Shown here in pieces: positions 12,601 through 24,943 of a DNA stretch of 64,000 nt. Both the position numbers and the translations under genes were made by a program. The stretch covers positions 1,798,001 to 1,862,000 of the forward strand of contig OZ234500.1 of assembly GCA_965153455.1 (NCBI GenBank), given 5' to 3'. The notes below the pieces were generated by a model. The model was not told where the DNA came from. It did no database searches and saw only the letters and a list, made by a program, of their open reading frames with translations. The first letter of the stretch is position 1. The number at the start of each line of letters is the position of its first letter. This stretch comes from Sphagnum compactum (Eukaryota > Bryophyta > Sphagnopsida > Sphagnales).

Positions 12601-14901
12601 TTATAGTCACATAAACAAAAATTTTGCATTTAATTTTTTTTGGGTACATGTGCACATCACATTTTGGATTATTTTTGTTCATTTCAAATATATTGCATTA
12701 ACATTAAATTTAAACTAATTTATTTTAAAAGAAACTTCAACAAACATTTACAAACTTAAACATATGAAATATATCTATGTCAAAATAAATATGTTCACAC
12801 ATGAATTGATTCCAAGCTAGACCACAATTAACTACACTAACCTTATCATTAATATAATTAAAAATTAATGAATAATTCAACTAATACTTTTGACATTGGA
12901 CAAGTAAATAAGCACAAGATACAATGGTCTCCTAAAAATATTTAATAAACAAAATAAGCGCTTTTGATTGGGTGACTATGATGGTTGACCTTTGGGTGGA
13001 ACTTAAATGCCATAATACAACCTTCAACACTAATTATATTAGTTTTAGAAATGTTGAAAGTTTCAATTTAAAAAATCAAAGAATATACTTTCATAAAGGG
13101 AAAAATATTGAATCTTCAAGAATATTCTATTTGTTCGGAATGAAAATTTCAAAATCAATTAATTATTCACCAAACATGTGTCAAAGTTGTCAAAATACTA
13201 GCATACTCACACTTTATACTATTGAATTTTTCATGTTGAATAAAATTGCTTGTGCAGTGTACTTTGGATGAAATACACAGCATTTACATAGTGTGACAAT
13301 GGATTTGGCCCTGTAAGGATGCATTTGGGACAGTGGTCTCCACAAAGCCTAGTAAAAGCACTACTTCTGCACGGCCCACCAAATGATTGGCTGTGGTAGT
13401 GGCATTTAAATAAGCTCTCATCTTATACCGTCCAGTTTTTCATGTTTATGGGTGGCATGAGGGTGCTTTTTTCCATTTTGTGATATATAACATTTGGTGA
13501 TTTTTTCCCAAACACTTAGCAAAATTAGTGTAATTTACACTAGGAAAACACAAGTTTAAAAAAATTGTCAAAAAACAATCTTTGGGTGGGGCTGGAGAAA
13601 TAATTAACACTCTATGGTGGATGTGAAAGACACTTGGTACAAGCCCAACAGGAGCACATTGTTGGGTTGAATTTGGGATCATTTGATTGCAATGTAAAAG
13701 CCAGACCTAATTTTTTCCTTTGTATTTTCATGCACTTCCATGGGTAAAACTTTCGTATAGGTTGGGAGGTGTTTTAGGAATTTGTAAGGGGCAAGCTAGT
13801 GACAATTTTTTCAACCTCAGGGAACTGGGGCTAGCACCCACACTTCCATGTTTTCAAACAAAGGAATGCTGACCTTATGGTTCCTCTATACTTAAATAGA
13901 AAGAAAGTCTTATTGTGGATTCTGAATGCTAACCATTCCAACATGGGTAAGTAGGTAGGGAATGTAAGTAGTTATTATGTAGGTTGGCAAGTAGGTGGGT
14001 AAATGCATGTCAATAGTTAGTACATCGTTCACCATTGTGATTAGTCATAGGACATGAATACAAGAAAAAAGTGATCTAAAAAATAATTAATTCATTGTGA
14101 TGTAGTTGAGGTGGCAATCATCCATAAAGAAATTTAGTCAAATTTGGTGAGTAAAGAAATATGAAAATAATTTTTTTTAAACATCTTCATATGTATTTGG
14201 CTATCTACTTGAACCATGCATAGAAATCTGGCAACTTTTAAAGATTTTATTGAACTTTTTTTCCAGATCTGCTAATATTTTCCAAAAAAGAAAAAAATTC
14301 TGGATAAAAAAATCAACAAAATTATAACAATGGGAAATTTTGCACAAAAGAAAAAGGCTATTCCACACATCATCCATCCTGCATGGTGAGGTGGTGGGTG
14401 TTGATTTGCTTTGGTTGTGCAACAACAGTGAACTAATCAATGATGTTCATCTTATTGGATTATGCATTATGGATCGTCCACATAATCTGTAATTTTGCAA
14501 GACTATGCAATGAGAGAGAGTTCATATTTCCTAATTGGGATAATGTTTTCCAAAACTAACCAATGTTGGACAGAAAAAACACTTGGTCCCCAAAAAAAAA
14601 AAAACCCATACATTTTGCAACTCCAAATATTTTTTTATGTTCCAAAACAAATCCATTGCCTACGATAGTCAATTTGTTTTTTTGTGTCACAACATGGATA
14701 GTGATTAGAAAATGCAACCCAATTCAGGTCAATCAAGTTCAATGAAATGTGCTTAATGTGTTGCAACTAAGTATGCATTTATAGTGTAAGGATTGAGAAT
14801 GTAACAACACCTTATCAGACAATCAAATGTAATAATTCAAACTTATCACTACAAACACATGGTTTAGAAAGTAGGAGTAGGAAATTAAATTCAAAAAACT
14901 T

Positions 14902-15324
14902 TCATGAACTTGGTGGGTAAAAACACTTTTGCAACTTGCAACCCCATGTACATTTGAATCTTATATTCTTTACATTGATAGATTCCAAAATTGAAATGCC
15001 CCAAGGGCAAATTTGGCTACCCATGGGTTGCAAATATTGCTTTATGGAGCAAAAAGCAAGGCACATTTTGAAGAGTTGCACAAGGCTAGCTTTCACATGA
15101 TATAATGCCTACTTTTCTTTTAAGCTTTGAAGACCTTTCACATATTTGGTCTTCAATAAGAGTAATGGTGTTGTACTAGAGAGAGGACAAAGTTCGGCCA
15201 ATTTCACTTGAACACGTATTTTTTCCACCCCACTATTGTTCTTGACAATGGATTCTCTTTGAAATATTGAAATCACATTGATTTTCAACTTCTTGAAATC
15301 AACTTTACATGGAGTAATCGACAT
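14902..15324 (-). pseudogene. Unrecognised 140-codon frame broken by one stop
   Basis: Two stretches in the same minus-strand frame (15324-15112 and 15108-14902) are separated only by a TAG at 15109-15111. The composition is more protein-like than most chance frames here (for example HVKASLVQLFKMC and KNIRFKCTWGCKL). I do not recognise a family. It may be a remnant of the element that expanded the MTPSL pseudogene, or chance. Confidence 0.25.
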
Positions 15325-16100
15325 GGATCATGTCCATTGACGAAATATGTGAAAGGAACGTCCTTTCACAAATTTTCAACCAATGGAGCAAAAGTTACTG
15401 AATTTAGAGTAGTTTTCATCCCTGGAAATTAATTAGAAAATTCTAAATAATTTTGTCACAATTAATTTAGCAAGGTTTCATGAGAATTTTGAAGTTAAGC
15501 TCAACTCCAATGGAATTGGGGTACGACCCTAGAGGAGTCTATTACGGACACTTGGGCCAGTGGCACAAGGGACAACTACTAGTACATAATTCGATATGTT
15601 ATTCTTCATGTGTAGCACATCCACCACAAAATATTTGGACCTATGGTTATTGGGCCATTCCTACCATATAATGCTTGGTAAGTATGCTCTCATTGAATAA
15701 GAAAGACTAGTATTCCATGTTTCCAAATCCAAACAAGTACTACACTCCAAGGTTTGGATCTTTATGCTGAGTGCATAAGCCCCATGTTATGTGTAGGGTA
15801 GAAGGCCCCGGGTGGGTGGGGGCATTTCCCAAATGAGACATTTAGGACAATGTGGTAGCCAAGTCCTGCCCCACATTTTGAAAATGTCACTTGTAGGCTT
15901 TACCCATTGTGAAGCACAAGGTGAACATTATCATGAACCTAAACATAGGTAGAGCATGACAAGGAGGAGGGGAAGGTTTTTTTTGAGTCTACTCATTAAG
16001 CATGAGAGGGATCTTCCGTATAGGAGAAGGGTCTATTTTAACACCCTTTTGGGATTTGAGGCTCCTGGCACAAGATCAGAAATATTGAGTGTATGTTGTT

Positions 16101-16232
16101 GAAAATCTTGAAAGGTGTCCTTTCTGCAATGGATTTTGTCCATTTGTGCCAAAATAATTATAAAAAAAAGAGAAAACCTTGGAAGGTTTCCTTTCTGCAA
16201 TGGATTTGTCCATTTGTGCCAAAATAATAATA
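16101..16232. repeat. 71-bp tandem duplication
   Basis: A unit containing CCTTTCTGCAATGGATTT and GTCCATTTGTGCCAAAATAAT occurs twice in a row, starting at 16101 and 16172, with few differences. No coding role is evident. Confidence 0.7.
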
Positions 16233-19200
16233 ATAAAAAATGGATAAATTAAAAAACAACTTGGAGGTTGTAAAGATAGACCCTTTGAATAAAGAAACCA
16301 ACATTGTTTTGCTTTGACAAATGCAAAATAGGAAGCATATAGGATAAGATAGAGGAAAAGAAAAGAGACGTCTTCCAAATGATGGAAGGCACTCTGAAAG
16401 TGCCCTTAAGATCTTTCATGGAGTAGAAGGCCTTGCATCCAATGTTTATTTTGGTCAATTTTGTGATATAGCCAAAGTCAAGATGATTTACAGGAAGATT
16501 TAACCAATTTTGGCTATAAAATAAATATGAAAGTAAAATTTATTTAGCCAACCTTGTTTTTATTGGCTACTTACTTGAACCATGTATATAAATCTGGCAA
16601 TTTAAAAAAAAAATTTAGTCAACATCTGGCTATTGAAAATGTCAAAACACTTGATTTTAGCACTTTTAATTTTCAATATAGCTTTCTAGCTATTTATAGC
16701 CAGCAAAAAAAGAAAAAAAGGGTGCTTGGGATCTGAAATCACCTAGCAGCTTTTTATTATTATTTTTTTCCCTCATGTTGCCCCACAAATACCTGCTAAG
16801 CTAGATATGATGGGGAAAAAATGAAACCAAAAGTTTTGAAAAATGAAGCATCCACAAGGATGAGCCTTACAATTTTTGACATGCATGCCCCTTGTTGCAG
16901 AGGAAAAATTCCATGCAATAAGGTGCCCTCCAACAACACTACAAAAATCCACCCATTGCTTTTACAAGAAAGTGAGGTCAGAGTAGTATTTTTATGTGCA
17001 GGGAAGAAGGAGAATGAAAGCCAGTGTTGGGCGGTTCTCACCTTTGTTTTTTTGGAGAGAACCACGGGTTTTGGTTTTTACACATAGTTTTAGGAACCGG
17101 CCTCACTGTTCAGAATTTTTTCCCAACTTTTTAGAGAACCGGTCAGGGTATCAGGTTTTAGAATGACTTGCTCTCACAAACTTAAGAACAGTCTGTTCTC
17201 ATTGGGGGCTCTCAATAACCCCCGGTTATCAAATTTCAAAAAAACCTTTCATGTAAGAATGAGATTAATATGTATTGAAATTCAGAAAATTCGAAAACAT
17301 ACTACGGGAAATCTATGTATGAAAGAAGGTAGTTTGTTTGTTTTGTTTGTTATGTGGACATCTACCAAAGCATGAGGTCTCTTCCCACAGACTCGGTTAC
17401 TTTGGAAAGCCCCTTAACAATAAGTGAGGGTGCACCAAGTTGGTTTCATATTATTTCAACCTTCTCTTCCCACACTAGCTCTTGATTACTTTGGAAAGCC
17501 CTTGATGAGTACAAGTGTACCAAGTTGGTTTCATAATGTTTCAATCTATAGTGGAGTAGTCGAGAAGTTATCGAATATTGAACAAACGTTTCACTAAAAT
17601 TCAAATTTTAAATCAGAAGTTAACTAATAAGGGAATTCAGGTGCACTCTTCGAAAACCTTCACTAACTACGATTTAATGAGGTGATTTGGTTCATTTTAG
17701 AACTAAGGTGGGAGAGAAAGGTATTAAATGTAAATTTTTGTCATTGAATTTGTTTTTTGTCTTTCCTAACCTTAAGACTCTAGACTTTACCTAGACCCCT
17801 AAAATATAACATGATATCCAAACCTAGGTTACACCGTTGATAGCATCCAGGTTTCATCGTTTTATTATAAATGCGCCCAATTCACAACATCTGAATTTCA
17901 CCCTTGAGTGAGAACAAGTGTTCCGGGTATTAGATTGGGTATCAAATCATGTGATACCTTACAATTATCACCATGAGGACTATATTAAAACGCGAGTGAA
18001 TACCCAAGCGGGTTTGTGATATTAATTGGAGAATGCCAAGTCTTTTTCTAATTGATTTCTGCTTCTTTGGAAAGGCAATCAACATGGAGATTCTTTTTAT
18101 GAGGTATGAAAAAAAAACTCTAAATATGATGACGATATTACATAAAACCAATGATTAACTCACTTTTTCACCTTCTTAAATCACAACCACCCATGATGAG
18201 AGAGTTCCAATTGGCTTCGCAATGCATGGTTGTTTTGATTGAAGGGTGATTTACACTAGAGCACTTGAGCTTGGGACCACAAAAATCTAAAATCGTTCAT
18301 TGGTCCAAAGCACGAAAAGTGGTAAGCTTGAGTTTACATTATAGTAATTTGAGGCCTAAGCCCAAGCAATTTACCTTGGATGAAAAAAATTGTTGGAATC
18401 TTACATAGACTATCATGAATAATGTTGCTTGGGACTTTGGGGTATTTTTTCTGGTCCACTTCTTTGAAGTGAGCTCGATGAAAATAGTGACTACCCATGG
18501 GTCTCAAAAATTCCTAGGCACTTATATATGATGTTTTATTAATTTTTAAAATATTTAAATAGATAAATAAATTGGAGGGAATTTTTGGTGGCTTCTGTCC
18601 TCACACAAAAGTATTGCCCCTTAAACCCTAAACAAAATAATTAAGAAATAATCTTTTTTTCTAATCAATATTTTTGAAGCTCTTCAAAGTGTTGAAGCTT
18701 TTGCATTAGAATCCTTTGTTTTGAGTTCAGTTTGTTGTTAATGTTTTTTCATAAGTTCCTTTGTTAGCCATGGAAGGTTATTCACATGATGACGATTATT
18801 CACAATCATAAGGGTGAAATCAAAATTCCCAAGAGATGTGGGATGGCCCTTTCATGGTTGAATGGGCCTTCTTTTAGAATGTCCAATTATAGTGCATTTC
18901 AATTAGTCGGAAGGAATTCACAGCCCTCACACATCAAGATTCCTTTTAATGATGAGAATGTAATTATTTAAAAAAGAGAAACCCTTAGTTTTGTTCTCAC
19001 AACATTCAAATTTTGTAGGCAAAAAATAAACAATTATGAGGATGAAAGAAGAAGAAATGTGCCATGAGAAAATCATGTGTGTTCTTCGGTCCAAATTGGT
19101 TTTACGTGAGGAACAAATGCCATAGTGAACACCATAGTTTGTGCTTGAATCATGGGCCCACGCTTTGTGGCCTTGTCAACAACATTGTACTATGTTGTTG

Positions 19201-20061
19201 CCTGTACTTACAAGTATTAGTTGAAGTGAGGAACTCCCAGCCATCTATAATATATATTGTGTAGGAAGATGAGGGAGTATGGGAATTTCACATGGGATCA
19301 AAATTTCAAACCCATGCATTGAGAATGAGGTTAACATACTGATTCTTTTATGAACCAATTAATTTGGCAAATCACAAATGCACAACATTTTTATGTGAAT
19401 CGAACATCAAGCCACAAAAGCCAAGTGCTTGGGACCCAGAGGCTAATCCTCGGAGTCCTTATTTGGATTCAATTCAACACTAGCTTATAGACATCATCTA
19501 GTGGAGCTGAGCCAACCCAACTACAACGAATGTTACCAGATCACTATTTAGTTGCTGAAAACCATCTGGGTGTGAAGGGTAAAACTATGAACAACATTGT
19601 GACATTATGTGTGTTTGGCATATTTTAGTGTGTTATTCATTTTGTGACTGAGTTATTTCTTCACCATTCTGAGAACATTTGAGGGGTTGCCATTAGGTAA
19701 ACATTCTATCTGTTATCTCTCCCAATGGGGTCTTTCAGAATCAGAAGTTGAAGCTTCATATCACTGTCCTAGTAGCTTGTAGATCCTTCCTAAATGTACC
19801 TTGTCAATGCCCCCCACCCAACTAGATTAGCAAGAACTGATTTCCTAAACCTTCTTTATGCCCTTGTCCTAGATAAGCCCATTTATCCACTTAATTAGTA
19901 AGGTGTTTTTGAAACTACCATAGTAATAAAAATTTATAAATATATTTCAAAACTAAAGTTATGAGTGGAGTTTTGTAATTATTTTTTGGTGATGAATGAT
20001 ATTGATATACATTAACTAAATTTAGGACCATTTAGAAGTTAAAAAAATTTGGTTAAAATTG

Positions 20062-22609
20062 CAATTACTGGTTGATCATTATATACCAATGATGTAATCA
20101 TGTATTCAAATTTGTGCATGTGTGAATTTTTTTGGGAAAAGATTTCACATTTTAAAAAATTGTGAAAGCATATATTTTTGTATTATTCATGCATATTTAA
20201 GGTTCCACTTTCGACCATTTTTGAAGTTGCTGTTGACCACAAGTTTAAAAAGGTTACACAAATTGCAAAGACCTTGCATTTGTCAAATTTGTAAAATGTT
20301 CCATTACAAGACAATGTGATTTTTTTCACACAAAAAGTCACAATTCATGACACAAGTGTGACCTTTTAATTTCATCCATTATAATATACAAAAAATGGTG
20401 TTTATTATAACATATATTACATTTGATAGCAATTTGACATTGTAATATAGGTTCCATTACCTATTGTCAAATTGCCATTTTAATGTAATATATGCGATAA
20501 TAAACACCACTTTTTGTACATTACAATGGATCAAACCACAAAGTTTACAATTTACCTCACACTTCTACCATGAACTATGGCTTTTTGTGTTAAAAAAACC
20601 ACACATTCTTTTGTAGTGTTTCAAAATGTTCTCAAAATTAAAACATTAGGTTGTATGTGCACAGACATTATAATCTAACTTTTTAATACAAACTACACAA
20701 TCCTTTAAAATATCATTTTGGCTTAATAGTTGGAATATTTTGGGTAGATGCAAGTTACAATGGCTTAAAAGTGTCAACAATTTTAGTCCCAAAAGTCCAT
20801 ATAAATGGAAAAATTAACATTAGAATGGAAAAAAAACATTCAAAACCAATGTTGAGTGGGCCTTATGTGGTAATTAATCAATTAATAAAGTCCATATGAA
20901 ATGTTACCCATCTAAAAAACTTTTCATCATACATGTTAGGGGGAAATAAACATCAATCCAAAAAAAAAGACTAAGATTGGGACTTTTGAAGTTAAGGTCC
21001 AAATCTGGTCATTCAAAAGTCCATATTCATTTGTTGATCAAATTTTTTGTTATAACGTTTTTCAATCCATATTTGTCTTTCCATCATGTATTGTATATTG
21101 AGTTCTTATTAAAAACATTGAGATGAAATCATAACAAAAAGCACATTTGAATTTTAATGCAAAACCTAGATTATAGTCCATATGTTCACTTAAAAGTCCA
21201 TTATTATATGATTGGTGCATGTTTATTGAATTTCACTCCTCAAAAATTATTCTTATTCAAGTTGAAAATCTCAATCCATAAATATTTTTGTTAAATTGAT
21301 GATTTTATAATGCATTTTTAACATTTGATTAGTTTACACTATGCAAAAAGTCCATAAGGATGCAAAAAATGAACCACCATAGCTTACATCTACCCTTTTA
21401 AGAAATTAATATAAGATGTAACATTCACGTTCTAGAGTGTTGCAAAGCTTGTACATGTATTTTTTTCAAAAAATTTCTTTGTTGATTTGTGATCAATTAT
21501 ATCATTAAAATATTTTCTAAGGGTTTCTTTAGGAATTCGGTATTGGGGGAAAGACAAGATCATCACAACCATTAATTCCAAAAAGAATTTTTACAAGTCT
21601 TTCAAAGAGGAAATATGAGTTTTGTAATTGACCACATCATCTTATATAATGAAAGGGGATTAGTAGAATTCCAAGGCTCACTCTATACAAGACAATTCAA
21701 CAATTGAGTAACATTAACAAGTATAATATGGGTGATGTATTTCTTGATATTGTCAAATGTTTTAAGAATTGTAATATTGTCAAAATGATGGCAGAACCAT
21801 TGTTGAATTGTTCGATTGGCTTCTTATTCATAGGATTGCACTTTTGACAAAATGGAAGGATGAATTTCGAAATAACCAAGTCCGAGACTTGGTGGTCTTG
21901 TTGGAATTTCATGCCATCTGAGTGTATCAAACCTTCCATTGCTTGCATAAATAATAATATTATTGCTTGCATAATAATAATAACATATAATAACCTACCC
22001 TATATTGATAAGATATTGAAATATTTAAAAATTGTTGAAAACATTAATTGAATGGCAACTTGATCCCTATGCACTACCCAATGGCACTACTCATTGTAAA
22101 CCAATGTTATGTAATGAAAAAAGGTAAAAAGATTGTGAATAAGATTGAATACATAAATAACACAAACACCTAACAAATATCACCCCCTCCATATTTGTGG
22201 TGGTATGGAGTCTATAGACAAACACATTCAATTAAATATAACCTAAAGAAGGAATTAACAATAAGTTACATACTCTACGTTTATATGTGTATTGTTTGTT
22301 TAATGGGATGGTTTGAAGGCTAGAAATTATGTGTCCTTGCAAATGAGCATTAACACAAATCATTGCCAAAGATGGTGAATTTGGATCATAAATAATTTAT
22401 CAAAATTTGGGTTGTTGAATGTGTAATATGGAGGAATATGGATTTCCAATGGATGCAACCATGAATCTCCCTTCATATTCAAGGGTAGGGACATAACCTT
22501 TGGTTGCCCATGAATCCAATTGAGAAGATGAATGATCTTGTCCATCAATGTGAATGTTATGATTTCCTTGAGGATAAAAATTGAATACTAACAACAGTAT
22601 AAGACCCAT
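20062..22609 (-). pseudogene. MTPSL pseudogene: exons 1-3 with introns 1-2
   Basis: The minus strand aligns with the intact MTPSL gene (42418-43930) from start region to intron 3. The exon 1 end falls near 22350 and a possible start ATG at 22607-22609. Intron 1 similarity runs about 21952-22345, exon 2 about 21436-21950, and exon 3 about 20082-20301. The exon 3/intron 3 junction is preserved as GTATATAATGATCAACC. Many indels and stops break the frame: in the aspartate-motif region a TAA and a shift precede the GATGATGTGGTCAATTAC block. Retained introns show that this was a duplicated gene, not a retrocopy. A MITE is inserted where exon 3 meets intron 2. Confidence 0.85.
20302..20618. mobile_element. 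CACTA-type MITE (foldback, about 317 bp)
   Basis: Arms of roughly 145 bp are imperfect reverse complements. The right end is TTCTTTTGTAGTG, that is CACTACAAAAGAA inward, a typical CACTA (En/Spm) terminus; the left end reads CATTACAAGACAA. The flanks carry TTC on the left and T-TTC on the right, consistent with a 3-bp target duplication. The intact MTPSL gene lacks the element at the matching point (near 43673), so its insertion into the pseudogene can be read directly. No coding capacity. Confidence 0.7.
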
Positions 22610-24351
22610 TCTTTACATTTAATGCATTTGCTTTGAAAAAGATAAACAAGATCTAGCTTACCACAACCTTAATTCATTTTTGAAATTTACACCATGAAAG
22701 TTTTTAGTTGTGGCTTCAATTTGCAATATTTATATTGACATTCAAAATCTAAATCCTATAATTAGAATTTTAACAATGGGCGTTTCTTACAAGCTTTGTT
22801 TTCAAAGCCATGGCTTGCATATTCAAATGTGGACATCTAATGTTGAATTGATTGACAACAACATTTTACATATTTGTGTCATATCTATAGTTGACAATCA
22901 CCATATTGATAAAAGGGTCAAAGTTTCTTTTGAAATGGTGCATAAAAATACATTGAGCCCACTTTTTGCTTCAATCAATTGTTTCTTACAATGTGGTTTC
23001 AAACATTCAAGTTTTTTGGACACCTAGCAAAGAATGCTAGATTCATAATGGAATGAGATGAAAAGGAATATGGAAACTGATCACAAAAAAAGTCAATTAA
23101 ATTAATCAATTAACAAATCCTATGTAACCCATTTTAATGTAAGTAAATATTGAGGTTGAAACTAAAATAGTGTAACATTAAAAAAAACTTTAGTTTGCAA
23201 AATTTTTGGTGGAGTGTGAGGGTGTGTGGAGAAATTCTAATGGGTGCACCATCCATTGGAAACACTTTCCACCTCTTACAACTAAGTTACAAAGGTTCTT
23301 CTATATGTTGTAACCCTCCTACTTACATCTCACAATACCTAGTTAGCTACCCATGTAAGTGGGTGAGCACCATGGGTAATTAAGTAGTAATCTCTAGGTA
23401 ATTATATAGGTAGGAAATATAAGAGGTTACCATCTAGGTAGGTAAGTAGGTAAGGCACTTGATGACAACTAGGTAGATAGATATGTGTAGTGGTTGATAC
23501 AATATTTAACCATGGTTAGCAATCAGACAACAATACAACGATACAATGCTTCTTGTTCACACATGAACCATCCTGTATTGTGCATAATTTAACATTGATG
23601 GGTCACTAGTGTCGGTGTACTCCAGTGTTGGGCAAGTTCATAACTTCAATTCTCCCAAAAAATTAAATAATTGGTTCTGAATCTTGATACATAACCAGGT
23701 TAGCAACAAACTTGAGAAAGTCAAATACCGACCCACAAACCCACTAGTTTTTTGAAGTTTTTAAAATAATTGGGGCAATGGTTCCTTGATTATTTTTTCC
23801 TCAAGAACCTGGAACCAATAGTTCTAAATGATTTTGAAATATAAGAAACCTTAAAAATCGACAATTATTAACAAAATCAAGTACCCACTTAACACTCCAA
23901 TTTATTCTAATGCTAGGTGGTAATTGAAAATTGCACCAAACCCCCATTGGTTATTAGAGCCAATTCTAAAGGTTTGTAACTATTGGTTTCAAACAAATCA
24001 AATAATGGGTTAATATTATGATGTATAATGTTCAAGATTTTTTTTTAAAATTAAAAAAAATCAAATATCTACTAACAAAACCCTAGTTCTTTTAGGAATT
24101 TTTTGGGTTCTTTGAGTTTTTTTGTAATAAATGGAACATGTGATTCTTTGAGATATTTTACCCTAAACCCAAAATGGATGTTTTTTTAAAATTCTGAAAT
24201 ATTTTAAACCACTCATTCTTTGATGAAAATGTTGGTTCTTTTCTTTCAAAAACTAGACCGACAATATTTTATCTTCATTTTTCTCCCCATAAAAACTAGA
24301 ATTTGTGGTTTAAAATTTTTTTTGATTTATTAGAAGACCCAAAATCGACAA
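22610..24351. other. No gene; AT-rich DNA with degenerate repeats
   Basis: Contains a GTAGGTAG-type simple-sequence patch (about 23400-23480). From about 23640 to 24351 there are diverged repeats sharing TCGACAATnATTAnCAAAATCAA followed by CCCCATTCCAACAC-like sequence. The last of these lies at the left edge of the P450 segmental duplication. Confidence 0.5.
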
Positions 24352-24943
24352 TGATTATCAAAATCAAATTCCCCATTCCAACACTTGTATATTGTTCTCG
24401 GTTCTGAAAGATTTAAAAACCAAGAACTTGCAATTTTCAACAAAATCAAATATCCACCCAAAATCTAGTTTAAAACCAAAGCACCCTTTGACATAGACAC
24501 CAGAATGTATACTAAAAATTTTTATAGATAAAAAATATGAAGCCATATTAGCTCCTCCATTGAGTTTATAGTAACTTGAATACAACTTTTGAAAAGCTTT
24601 AATATAATAAAAGTAGGTTACTAGTATATTTGAAATTGACTAATAGATGCAATTTTGAAAAACATATACTTTTGAAGATATGATTCTTCAAAATTATAAT
24701 AATAAAATGAAGCATTTAAATCTTCATATTAACTATTTCTATACTTTCAATATGTGAAAACTATTTTTATCATTACTTGTACCAAGGGCCATGCTTTCAT
24801 TTCTCAAATTCCCACTGAACATTGGTTCATGGTTCAAAGTCTAGTGATGTTTTAAGTTTTTGAACATTTGAAACCTTAAGCTGGTAATTAACCCACAATC
24901 ATGTGACCTTGGGTTAATGCTCATGAATGTTGTAAGCTTTAAA

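Larger units (their letters stand above)
12600..20061. other. 7.4-kb insertion-like block inside the MTPSL pseudogene
   Basis: In the intact gene the matching interval (intron 3, exon 4 and part of intron 4) is under 1 kb; here it is about 7.4 kb. No transposon protein was recognised. It holds a decayed 140-codon minus-strand frame (14902-15324), a 71-bp tandem duplication (16101-16232), runs of GTAGGTAG-type simple sequence near 13950-14000, and scattered AT-rich ORFs without motifs. I read it as one or more old nested insertions, but no ends or target duplications were identified. Confidence 0.45.

Noticed and set aside
12700-12910. Exon 4 of the MTPSL pseudogene
   Set aside because: A short AATTGTGGnCTA-like match occurs near 12822-12835, but the rest of exon 4, including the NDxxS block, does not follow; not enough to call.
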